Below, piece by piece: positions 1-7,790 of a DNA stretch of 10,110 nucleotides (its first letter is position 1; each line of letters starts with the position of its first letter). The DNA comes from Saccoglossus kowalevskii (lineage: Eukaryota; Hemichordata; Enteropneusta; Harrimaniidae). Location: NCBI RefSeq assembly GCF_000003605.2, contig NW_003122916.1, forward strand, positions 205,548-215,657, written 5' to 3'. The notes below the pieces were generated by a model. That model was not told where the DNA came from. It worked only from the letters and a program-made list of their open reading frames with translations, and did no database searches. A program made the translations under genes and the position numbers.

Positions 1-1621
1 TTGAGGAGGATAGTGGTGATCTTCTCACTTTAGACACAAAGGACATCATGGGTTCAAATGTAGTCCAGACAATAAAGAATGTATGTGCAGTAGGACAGGA
101 GCAATATGACCGCTTTGTTGAGGAAAGGTTTGTTCAGAGGTCTAAACCAATTACTGAGCCAGTGAAGAAAAATAAGTTGCCCCTGTTCTCCGGAAGTGCT
201 TCACCCTCAAAGCAAAAGACACAGATTGCTGCATTGAAGGATGATTGCTCATTGTTTTCCAGGTTGTATATTGCATGCTAGTCACGGGATGGTAATCTGG
301 AGGAATTCTTCAAACATGAAAATCAGCCATGGCCCCCATCACTGTCTAAGTTGGGTGCTTTACGATCTGGCACAAAGGCAGACCTTCTTGTGTGCCTGGA
401 AATTCTTGCAAAAGCTCCTGAAGTTGCACCAAATACTGATGCAACTGTATTAGATGGTGCTGTTATAGTTCAGATGGTATTGCCAGGCAATTCAAAGACA
501 TTTCAAGATTACATAAACGAGAAATTTATACCGTACATAATGTACCAACTTGAACATGTACACAGATTGGACATTGTTTTGATATTTATAAAGCAGACAG
601 CCTCAATTTATCTACTCGTGAGAAGAGGGGCACAGGTACCCGAAGAAGAGTTAGTTCTTCTACACTAGTTCCGGGTAACTGGCAAAGCTTTCTACGTGTC
701 AATGAAAATAAGACTGAACTTTTCCAACTTCTGTCACAACATGTTTCAAAGATTTGTGTCAAAGGCAAAGAGCTATATGTCACTGTTAGTGGTCAGGTGC
801 TCACTTCACCCCACATAGAGGACACAAGTTCATTAGAGCCGTGTACTCATGGAGAAGCAGACACACGTACATTTTTACATGTGGCAGATGCAGCACAACG
901 TGGCTGTGATAGCATTTTGATCAGAACAGTCGACACAGATGTAGTGGTTATTGCAGTTTCACAAATGCTCATGAAATATGGATAGCCTTTGGAGCTGGTC
1001 GTTTTAGATACATTGCCGCACATGAAATTGCAGCACAATTAGGACCAAAAAAATCCATGGCATTGCCAGTGTTCCATGCATTCACAGGGTGTGATGTAGT
1101 TTCCTTCTTTTCTGGAAAAGGCAAAAAATCAGCATGGGATACATTGAGTGTATTTCCAGAAGTAACAGATGCCTTCCTTGCATTGTCTGTTACCCCACAA
1201 ATATCTGATGTTAATTTGGACATCATTGAAAAGTTTGTAGTCCTATGGTACAAACGCACCAGTGTGATCTGTAAAGTGAATGGGCAGGAATTGTTTTCCC
1301 AAGAAGTCGCGATCACTGGAGAATATCCCACCAGCACAGGCAGCACTGAAACAACACACTATGCGTACAGCCCATCAAGCTGGATATATATGGGGACAGG
1401 TACTGCAACCAGACCCAGTGATACCAAGCCCTGTAAATTGGGGATGGGTGTATCAAAATGGATGGACACCACTGTGGACAACACTTCCCCAGGCACAGAA
1501 CAAGTGTTATGAACTTATCCACTGCGGTTGTAAAAAATCATGTACAGGACTATGCAAATGCTACAAGGCCAGCTTGAAGTGCACAGCTCTTTGCACTTGT
1601 GGTGGAAACTGTCAAGACTAA
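1..1621 (+). pseudogene. Decayed member of an uncharacterised invertebrate multi-copy family (possible PIN/XPG-like nuclease plus cysteine-rich C-terminus)
   Basis: The frame is open from the window edge (position 3), so the true start lies upstream. Four collinear blocks in three frames make one protein: 3-278 and 282-580 (same frame), 581-978, 979-1302, then 1304-1618 with a natural TAA at 1619. Breaks are an in-frame TAG at 279-281, a one-base loss at 579-580, a shift with probable loss of residues near 978, and an extra G (or two-base loss) at 1303. Landmarks are YINEKFIPYI (about 514-543), CTHGEADTR (842-868), TVDTDVVV (926-949), FHAFTGCD (1072-1095) and nine cysteines between 1523 and 1612 starting CGCKKSC. 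I recognise this layout from unnamed invertebrate proteins, often present in many copies. The GEAD/DTD spacing resembles XPG-I or PIN-like nucleases and the tail resembles a CXC (tesmin/TSO1-like) metal-binding motif; both are inferences. No intron is seen over 1.6 kb, which suits a transposon-borne or retroposed copy. Function is unknown and the copy is almost certainly dead. Confidence 0.85.
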
Positions 1622-1757
1622 TTACATGTGGATATTGTAAGTATCATAAATTGAGTATACACCCAAGATCCTTCATGAAGTGTAAATTCTGATATAAATG
1701 GAGAAATTAATTCTGACAGCGTTGTGATACTTAAAATCAAGTATATGTTTAAACTGG

Positions 1758-1771
1758 CCACCAGAAGGCGC
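1758..1771 (+). promoter_or_regulatory. CTCF-like motif, copy 1 (weak)
   Basis: The sequence CCACCAGAAGGCGC matches the commonly cited animal CTCF core (CCASYAGRKGGCRS) at all but one position. It sits in AT-rich DNA. The match is by eye, and similar motifs also occur inside repeats, so binding is only a possibility. Confidence 0.25.
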
Positions 1772-1937
1772 ATTTTTATTTTTGTGCATTTTCATATATA
1801 TAATACATAATGGGCAGTGGTTAATCGAGTCATTTTCATCATTTGAGGGAGAAATTATAGGCAATCCTTAAAATAGTAATATGATAAGAGCATTTTAATG
1901 TGAAAAGTATACGAGAAAAAACATATGCCTCATGTGA

Positions 1938-1951
1938 CCAATAGAGGGCGC
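1938..1951 (+). promoter_or_regulatory. CTCF-like motif, copy 2
   Basis: The sequence CCAATAGAGGGCGC has the full AGAGGGCGC core, with one deviation (A for C or G) in the 5' half. It lies 180 bp from copy 1 in the same orientation. The flanks differ, so this is not simply one duplicated block. Confidence 0.3.
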
Positions 1952-2120
1952 TTTTCAGGTGGGTCTTTATCCAAAATTATTTAGTATGGGTCAATGCATG
2001 TTTGTGCCAAGTTTCATTCTTTTAACCAAATGTGCACAATTTTAGCCTTGGCTGCAGCACTAAAAGAATAAAACCGGGAAATACGTAAATATGTAAAAAG
2101 CAAATAACCGGTTTAACTTA

Positions 2121-2500
2121 CAGTAGATATATCATATCTGGTTCCAATTACAGTAGATGTATCATATCTGATTCCAATCACAGTAGATGTATCATATCTG
2201 GTTCAATTTACAGTAGATTACTATATCTGATTCAAATTACAGTAGATTTCTATATCCGGATCCAATTACAGTGGATGTTTCATATCTGGTTCCAATCACA
2301 GTAGATGTTTCATATCTGGTTCCAATTACAGTAGATTACTATATCTGGTTTCAGTTGCAGTAGATGTTTCATATCTGGTTTCAATCACAGTGGTTGTATA
2401 GTATACGGTTTCAATTACAGTATATGTTACATATCTAGTTCCAATTACAGTAGATGCATCATATATGATTTTATTAATTGCAAATGTGTCATATCCGGTA
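2121..2500. repeat. 30-bp minisatellite, about 12.5 units
   Basis: Units start with CAGTAGAT and contain a CATATCTGGTTCCAATTA-like second half. Starts are at 2121, 2151, 2181, 2211, 2240, 2269, 2299, 2329, 2358, 2388, 2418 and 2448, with a degenerate remnant to about 2500. Units at 2211, 2240 and 2329 are 29 bp; two of these (2211 and 2329) share a GATTACTATAT variant. The others are 30 bp until the diverged 2448 unit. On the minus strand the 30-bp units read as an open ten-residue repeat (TVIETRYETS-like), but the 29-bp units break the frame, so coding is unlikely. This is a local tandem array grown by unequal exchange or slippage, not a CRISPR: there are no spacers. Confidence 0.92.
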
Positions 2501-3526
2501 GGAGACATTCAGATGGTAGAATATTCATAATCATATTTAATTTAAATGAATATTTGTTAAAAATATATGATACTGCAGTGTGTCTGTTTCATTTGTAGCG
2601 ACTTCAATGCAAATTAAATCGCAAAGGAATATGTGGTTACTTCCTGCACCACATTGCATTTATCGCCAGACGATATACTATTGTAGAAAGACAGTAGTAA
2701 CAGTGCTAAATAGTTCAGGTCACAGAGTGAATATAGCAGTTATTAAATTGTAGAAAATATAATGTTACTACGAGGACAAAGATGCCGCGTAAATGCGAAA
2801 ATTCCATGTATGATAATGCGCAGTAGAGATAAGAAGTGTAACACGGTTAGAGTGGCGTATCTGTGCCCCTTTACATCTTATTTTGTGAAAGTTAGAATAT
2901 TGTTTTCGCACACTGAGCTTTGCTTGTTGACAATGTATCTATTATTTTTAAATTGTTTTTCTTCTTCTTAATGTAAGGGTGTAAAATACATCCATGGATG
3001 GCATTTAATGTATCCTTGCACATTTTGTTCTTAAAAGCGTGAGTTAAAGCTTTGAAATATGTGTAAAATGGGCTGATTGTTAGTTAATTATTAATTCCAC
3101 ACTCACAGAAGGCAATAAATAAAGAAATGTACAAGCTGTAAATGTTGAGTTTCCAAAAGCAGCTCAGGCTATGGGGTAGAAGAAATTACTGTCCAAATTG
3201 ATGTCATTGATAATCGCAATACATTTGAAAGAAGCTTTTCCGTCACCGCGCAAAGCGGTAAACTGTAAACGTGACAATTTGAAAAAAAATTAGGACCGAA
3301 AATCCTCTTATCTAGTAATTTTGGATTCAGAAAATGTCAAAGCTATTAACACACGACCTGAATAAAATGTTCTAGAATTGCAATATGTATGTGATACCTT
3401 AAATTGTGTCCTTGGTACTGAGTCAATATGTTATACAAATAATGTGTTTCATATATGAATGAATTAAAATAAATTTGAATGGCGAAAAAAAAAATTTGCA
3501 TAAGTCATCAATATTTTTTATCCGCA
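2501..3526. other. Long non-coding AT-rich stretch
   Basis: I find no convincing gene in about 1 kb. A small hairpin can form between ATATTCAT at 2521-2528 and ATGAATAT at 2546-2553. An open frame at 2762-2971 has no recognisable domain. The stretch ends in a polyadenylation-like signal and A-tract, listed separately. Confidence 0.5.
3468..3494 (+). other. Polyadenylation signal followed by A-tract, possible retroposed 3' end
   Basis: AATAAA begins at about 3468 and a run of ten A residues covers 3485-3494. This spacing is typical of a mRNA 3' end that was reverse-transcribed and inserted. No parent coding sequence is recognisable upstream and no target-site duplication has been identified. 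A chance A-run in AT-rich DNA is the alternative. Confidence 0.3.
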
Positions 3527-3727
3527 CATGTTACTTAACGAGGTACAGCAACACAAACAAAGCAATAACATTAAACAGCTGTCACAAACAGTAATACAAA
3601 ACTACTTACTGTTCTGTGTGGTGTACTAGTTTTGCTTTCTTTTGTCAATTGTTTTCAGTCATTTGTTTTAGTTCTTGAACTATGGTTGGGTTTGTTATTC
3701 CCATTTAGAAAGGACAGTCGTACAACA
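3527..3727 (-). repeat. Left arm of a 201-bp near-perfect inverted repeat (LTR-like fragment, minus orientation)
   Basis: This segment is the reverse complement of 6241-6441 at 199 of 201 positions; the differences are at 3567 and 3714. On the minus strand it begins TGTTGTACGAC and, two bases before its end, reads GTAACA, so it has TG...CA ends like a short LTR (199 bp). The flanks (GCACA and ATAAT) do not form a target-site duplication. Unlike the right arm, the sequence past its 3' end does not continue into the rest of the LTR or a primer-binding site. It may be a truncated LTR, a solo LTR, or half of an inverted duplication. A 71-residue open frame from 3632 crosses it and is probably chance. 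Confidence 0.9.
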
Positions 3728-3954
3728 ATAATTAGATTTGCTTACTGCAAAATAAACATCGCATTCTCATCGCATTTCAAATTAGTAGTGACAGTTCTAT
3801 TATTGTTTTTATTGTGCCTTGGTAATAAGTCATATGTCAATAAGTGATTAGCAATTATTTCGGTCGTACTTCACAAATGACATATGATCAACACTCAGCA
3901 GTATTTTATAATGCTTACCACATGAAATATGGAGCTACGAATCTGAACATACAG

Positions 3955-4422
3955 AAATTATACTTTTTATGAGACAAAGAGGGAATACGAAATCGTATTT
4001 TGATTGTATTAAGTGAGACATTATACTATTTATGAGGAATTATATTCTGGACGTAGACACGTATTCTGGATTATGAGTTGGAGATAATACCATTTACGAT
4101 GCATTGTAATTGTAGCCTGAATGTATTGAATATGACAGTATACCTGTTATGAGACATTATATTTTGAGTGCGTAATACTATACTAAATGTACTAGTGGGA
4201 CATTATATCCTTTATGAGGCAATATATTCTCAGTGCGAAATTCTATTTGAATCTAGGAGTGGGACATTATATCCGTTATAAAGCAATATATTTTGAGTGC
4301 GTAATACTATACTAAATGTACGAGTGGAACATTATATCTTTTTGGAGGCAATATATTCTGAATGCGTAATACTATTCTGAAATGTACTAGTGAGACATTA
4401 TATTTTTTATGTGGCACTATTA
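3955..4422. repeat. 65-bp satellite array, about 7 units
   Basis: Units of about 64-65 bp start with ATTATA and carry TATGAGGCAATATATTCTG, GTGCGTAATACTAT and AAATGTACTAGTGGGAC-like parts. Units begin near 3957, 4020, 4084 (short, diverged), 4137, 4202, 4267, 4331 and 4398 (partial). The first three are diverged and the later ones are closer. Units at 4137 and 4267 share an almost identical block (4161-4195 against 4291-4325), which suggests a two-unit, roughly 130-bp higher-order step. A degenerate echo may exist near 4640-4680. There is no coding potential. Confidence 0.85.
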
Positions 4423-5080
4423 GAGTCCGTCATAGATTATCAAAATCTTCTCTTAATAATTGTTATTCTGAATTAATTTTCTCAAACCAAAGTACGGAAT
4501 CTGTTCAACAGCAACTAGTTAGAAAAACAGAAAGACACATACTGTTGATTTGGTTGGCTAGGAAGATAATTTGGATCTGTATTCTGAGGATACAGACAAT
4601 CAATTTCACGAGCATAACATCGTGTCATGAATAAATGGAACACTATATTCAAAATCATACGCTGTATTCTGATTGGAAAATATTCTTTAAAATCTTTAAA
4701 ATAAGAGATTTGATTTCTGTTCACTGTTTTGCTATCGAATAACCGCTGATCACTGTTATGTTTCTAGGGCAACGACATGTATGGTTACCAGGAAGTCCAA
4801 ACTAATACTTATTGCACCTAGTTGTCATAACTACGAAATACACACAACATGTGTTGTTGATTGCGGAGATGTAGATTTAAACTCAAAAAAGTGGATTCTG
4901 TAATTTAGACATACCGTGATAATCTGATGATAACTGACTTTATAATAGCCCAGATACCTAGCTACTGCCGAGCGCGTATTGTGATTTATCAGTACTCGCA
5001 TCAAATATGCAACTCATAATTATAAATAAATTTTGATTGAATTGAATTGAATTATTCGTGTTATTAAATAACACAATTGA
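4423..5080. other. Non-coding stretch between satellite block and small ORF
   Basis: I see no gene. A short GAATT microsatellite occurs at about 5035-5053. Open frames on both strands here lack recognisable features and look like chance frames. Confidence 0.5.
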
Positions 5081-5104
5081 AGTATTATCCGTGTTTCGGA
5101 CAGT

Positions 5105-5266
5105 ATGACGAAGGTAGATAGTGGAAATATGGCAGTTTCTATTGAAAGGCTTAGAGTCAATGGGAACTATCACGCCCGCTATCATCTATACGCAAACGTG
5201 AAACATATGAAAGGCTTGGTGAAAGCTGTTTCAGAGTGTTACAAGCATCACATTCCATACATGTAA
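5105..5266 (+). CDS. Small ORF of 53 codons, unknown
   Basis: The frame runs from ATG 5105 to TAA 5264-5266, with the preceding in-frame stop at 5078. The residue mix is balanced (N-terminal MTKVDSGNMAVSIERL, C-terminal HHIPYM), unlike the lysine/asparagine-rich chance frames nearby, and it is locally less AT-rich. I do not recognise a domain, and no promoter or splice context is evident. It could be a fragment of a mobile-element ORF or chance. Confidence 0.2.
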   Translation: MTKVDSGNMAVSIERLRVNGNYHARYHLYANVKHMKGLVKAVSECYKHHIPYM

Positions 5267-5744
5267 TGTGATAAAAAAAATAACTTCACATTATATTTTC
5301 AAATAGAAATATGGTACACTTCACATATTATAAACCGAATTTCTTGCGCTTAAGTTTTATCTAGCATAAACAATAACTAATTTATGGCAACAAGAAGGGT
5401 GTATTTTTTGCGAGCAGTTGGCGTACCTATAGTTTTCTTATATTTTACGCTGAACATCTGAGTGCTACAGTGTCTGTTCCGCCAGTCATGTCACAATTGT
5501 ACATTGGCTTGTATTCGCTGCGAAAAATATCATATAAAATCGTTTCAGTTATTGTCATAATATCTAAGTTTTAAATGTAATCATTGTTTTGACGCCTAAC
5601 AATAAAAGATCTTGTTATATTCTTTTTATTTGAAAACATCAGAACATATTCGAGTGCATTCATTTAAATCTTTTACCATTTATTATTTACATTTTTTTGT
5701 AACTTCTATTTTTTAAATAGCACATTATAGTTCGGTTTTCTACA
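5267..5744. other. Non-coding AT-rich stretch
   Basis: I see no gene. If the minus-strand integrase relic to the right once belonged to a complete element, its 3' end should lie here. No polypurine tract or LTR boundary is recognisable in this stretch. Confidence 0.45.
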
Positions 5745-6240
5745 CAGTTCTTCAAGTGTTGTTGCCTTTCAACAATACGACATGATCATATAGATATTAA
5801 TAGATGCACACTTTATGTTTTCACGTTGCTACTTATATTTCCCCGGATTCCTCTGATGTTTCTTCAATTCGCTCAATTGTCCGAGATACATGTATCAGGT
5901 ATCCACTGACGAGCAAATTGTGCCTTGATCTTTATAGTGTTGGATTCTGTTGCTGCGCCTTCTAAGTAGTCAACTGTAATTAAAGTAATAGTCCACTGTG
6001 ACTGAACAATCATGTTCACGGGATACAAACTCCGGCTTTTGACTATGATCTCTTAGGAGCTTCGTGCGTTACTCGTGTTTCGTTCTGCTGTTGCATTTTG
6101 ACTGTTTGACACACGCCACATTTCACCACAAAGTCTTCAATTTCTGCATTCGTATGCGTCCAATTAATACATTCTTTTTGAACTTATATCTAGGCCATTG
6201 CGTAATGGATCAAAAGTTTCCACTATATTACCACTAAGTG
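5745..6240 (-). pseudogene. Decayed Ty3/gypsy-type integrase
   Basis: Read on the minus strand, several short frames line up in the order of a Ty3/gypsy integrase: a HLVVI-like segment just inside 6240, NAEIEDFVVKCGVCQ (6150-6106) with the second half of the HHCC zinc-binding domain (CGVC at 6120-6109), TVDYYFNY (5999-5976) carrying the first catalytic Asp, and IPDTCISDN ending at 5876 with the second catalytic Asp. A weaker echo of the later C-terminal part reaches about 5745. There are several stops and frame changes. The two Asp codons are only about 37 residues apart, fewer than I expect in this family, so an internal deletion is likely, and no convincing third acidic residue is seen. No reverse transcriptase or RNase H precedes it: the relic is cut off at 6240/6241 by the plus-strand LTR-like sequence. 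In an intact element it would join cDNA to the genome; this copy is dead. Confidence 0.78.
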
Positions 6241-6441
6241 TGTTGTACGACTGCCCTTTCTAAATGGGAATAACAAACCCAACCATAGTTCAAGAACTAA
6301 AACAAATGACTGAAAACAATTGACAAAAGAAAGCAAAACTAGTACACCACACAGAACAGTAAGTAGTTTTGTATTACTGTTTGTGACAGCTGTTTAATGT
6401 CATTGCTTTGTTTGTGTTGCTGTACCTCGTTAAGTAACATG
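6241..6441 (+). repeat. Right arm of the 201-bp near-perfect inverted repeat
   Basis: This is the partner of 3527-3727, in opposite orientation and 2,513 bp away. It starts TGTTGTACGACTGCC at the point where the integrase relic ends. Similarity to the left arm stops at 6441. If both arms were in one transcript they would form a 201-bp double-stranded stem. Confidence 0.9.
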
Positions 6442-6537
6442 ATTTGAAGGTGCAGGGTCATAATAATCACAGTAAATGTTTTAGTGACTTGAACTTATTT
6501 TATTTAATCAATGAATGTTGAGTAAAAATTGAAACAT
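6241..6537 (+). mobile_element. Probable 5' LTR of a Ty3/gypsy-type element
   Basis: The sequence starts TGTTG at 6241 and ends ...TTGAAACA at 6537. Immediately after it comes a primer-binding-site-like sequence and then a gag relic in the same orientation, which is the order expected for a 5' LTR. The 5' TG is supported because similarity to the inverted copy starts exactly there. The 3' end is inferred from the downstream primer site; an alternative shorter LTR ends at AACA 6439. No clear TATA box or AATAAA is visible, and no target duplication can be checked because no 3' LTR is in the window. Confidence 0.55.
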
Positions 6538-6556
6538 AGTGTCAGAAGTGCAGTGG
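6538..6556 (+). other. Primer-binding-site-like sequence
   Basis: TAGTGTCAGAAGTG follows the inferred LTR end. Many invertebrate Ty3/gypsy elements have TGGTGTCAGAAGTGG here, complementary to a tRNA 3' end. This copy carries A for G at the second position of TGG and an irregular sequence after GAAGTG. The match rests on recall of that consensus. Confidence 0.5.
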
Positions 6557-6572
6557 ATAAAAAGAACCAGCA

Positions 6573-7113
6573 ATGGCAGGAGTGAAAAACAAAACGTTGG
6601 TCGTCTTCGAGTTTGATAAAAACAAACAAATAGGATAACCGAATCATTGCAATTTCTCCAAAAAGATAACTGTATTATGAACCACATCAGATCATCTGGT
6701 AAGCTTGATATGAATACTCAAAATTTTGATGTGGAGTGGAATAGATGCAAAGGAGAATTAACACTAATTAGTGTCAAAACAACGAAACAAAAAAATGCAA
6801 GCTATCTCATTTGTAAAAAAATATGGCACATGAAACAATGATATTTAACAAAGAAGAAAAATATAGAAAAACTTAATCAAAGCATAATGAACACATCAAT
6901 TTATAGAAGAATAATACTGTTTACAAATATTTTTATTCAAATCCAGTAAACAAATGTACTTTTGAACAAACATTTCTCTGATTTGAAAATCTTTGCTGTA
7001 TCATTTGGTACATTAGGCCCGTGCTTTCAGCAACTCTCGACCGATAAATAGACTGCTGAAAAAAGGTTGATTCAGATCTAGACAAATGCCTTCAACTTTC
7101 ACGAGCAGCTGAA
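6573..7113 (+). pseudogene. Decayed Ty3/gypsy-type gag
   Basis: An ATG at 6573 opens a 21-codon frame (MAGVKNKTLVV) closed by TAA at 6636. Collinear pieces follow in other frames: KLDMNTQNFDVEW...CKGEL within 6647-6838, ETMIFNKEEKYR (6832-6867), YKYFYSNP...CTFEQTF (6922-6975), DLKIFAVSFGTL (6980-7015) and DLDKCLQLSRAAE (7075-7113). This order matches the Gag capsid region of Mag/Steamer-like Ty3/gypsy elements, which packages element RNA. The CCHC nucleocapsid part and all of pol are missing downstream. At least four stops or frameshifts show it is dead. The position 36 bp after the primer-site-like sequence supports the assignment. Confidence 0.72.
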
Positions 7114-7416
7114 TGATTTGTATAATACTATTTGCTAAATACAAGTGATTGATATTGATTTGTTATACTTTGTATTATTTTGAAAAATATCAGAGAAATG
7201 TATTATGTAAGCGGGTTTGCAAAACACCTATTAAATACATAACGGGCAAATTACACAGCATGACACACACATCACTTGGCGACTATATATACAAAAAGAC
7301 TAAACCAAGTATTATTGATTGATTATTGATTTTGAATAGTAAAATAATTCACTCGTGATACCAGCTCCAATCTTGACAGGAAACTATATTCGGAACGTCT
7401 GTGAGCGAAAAGAAAA
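7114..7416. other. Gap between gag and LINE relics
   Basis: I see no recognisable coding remnant in these 300 bases, only AT-rich sequence with an ATTGATTGATTATTGATT microsatellite-like run near 7315-7332. The change from LTR-element to LINE sequence must happen here, but I cannot place the junction. Confidence 0.4.
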
Positions 7417-7790
7417 ACAGAATTGAGAAAATTAGACCATAACAAAGCTGTTGATTTTGACAACATTCATCCTAGAATAATTAAACTAGAATAATCCTGC
7501 CAATTTTTCTTCTGCCAATATTAGATAATCTGCAGTTAGCAAAGAAATGTTTAATTTAATTAAATAACTGCGGTTCTAGCAACAAATTAATTATGATGTC
7601 CCATACGGGTATGTTTTCGGTACGCTTATAGTTTTAGTGTATACAAATGATATTGTTGTTTTTTGTGGATGACACTAATTTATTTAATTTTCTAAAAGCG
7701 CATACTCTAGATTTGGAACAAAACATTGCTGGTTAAACCAACTGCTTGATTTTTCAATTAAAAATCAGATAAGACTGGTAAGCGCATTAC
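7417..7790 (+). pseudogene. Decayed non-LTR retrotransposon (LINE, jockey/CR1-like) reverse transcriptase
   Basis: Collinear pieces match the order of RT motifs in non-LTR elements: KLDHNKAVDFDNIHPRIIKL (within 7417-7491), LPILDNL (7512-7532), DVPYGYVFGTLIVLVYTNDI (7595-7654) and FVDDTNLF (7662-7685), the last being the catalytic box with F-V-D-D in place of the usual Y/F-A-D-D. Frames change at each step. The segment between IIKL and LPIL, and that between NDI and FVDD, are shorter than in intact relatives, so internal deletions are likely. A weak continuation (LLDFSIKN-like) reaches about 7790. No endonuclease domain or poly-A end is seen. The superfamily is inferred from motif style only. 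The enzyme would copy element RNA at a nicked target; this copy cannot. Confidence 0.75.

Larger units (their letters stand above)
1622..2120. other. Non-coding stretch after the pseudogene
   Basis: I see no gene here. The DNA is AT-rich, with a TATATATAAT run near 1795-1805. Two GC-rich islands that resemble CTCF-type motifs are listed separately. The stretch could be the 3' untranslated or terminal part of the same mobile unit as the pseudogene, but no terminal repeat is visible to prove that. Confidence 0.5.

Noticed and set aside
1057-1512. 151-codon ORF as an independent intact gene
   Set aside because: It is the middle block of the pseudogene; after about 1303 it runs in the wrong frame while the family sequence continues in another.
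2121-2500. CRISPR-like regular repeats
   Set aside because: Units are directly joined with no unique spacers; this is a minisatellite in animal-type DNA.
2326-2508. 60-codon minus-strand ORF as a repeat protein
   Set aside because: It is a by-product of the 30-bp tandem units and is broken by 29-bp variants.
2762-2971. 69-codon ORF
   Set aside because: No domain, no start context and no neighbouring signals; length is expected by chance.
3632-3847. 71-codon ORF with hydrophobic stretches, possible small membrane protein
   Set aside because: It starts inside the inverted-repeat arm and runs out of it into unrelated sequence; the other arm has a different continuation and there is no conserved motif.
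4362-4634. 90-codon ORF
   Set aside because: It starts inside the 65-bp satellite and has no recognisable features.
5384-5461. 25-codon ORF with a signal-peptide-like start (MATRRVYFL)
   Set aside because: Too short and unsupported by any context.
3535-6433. piggyBac-type element with TTAA target sites near the arm ends
   Set aside because: The inverted similarity continues eight bases outside both TTAA sites, and no transposase is present between the arms.
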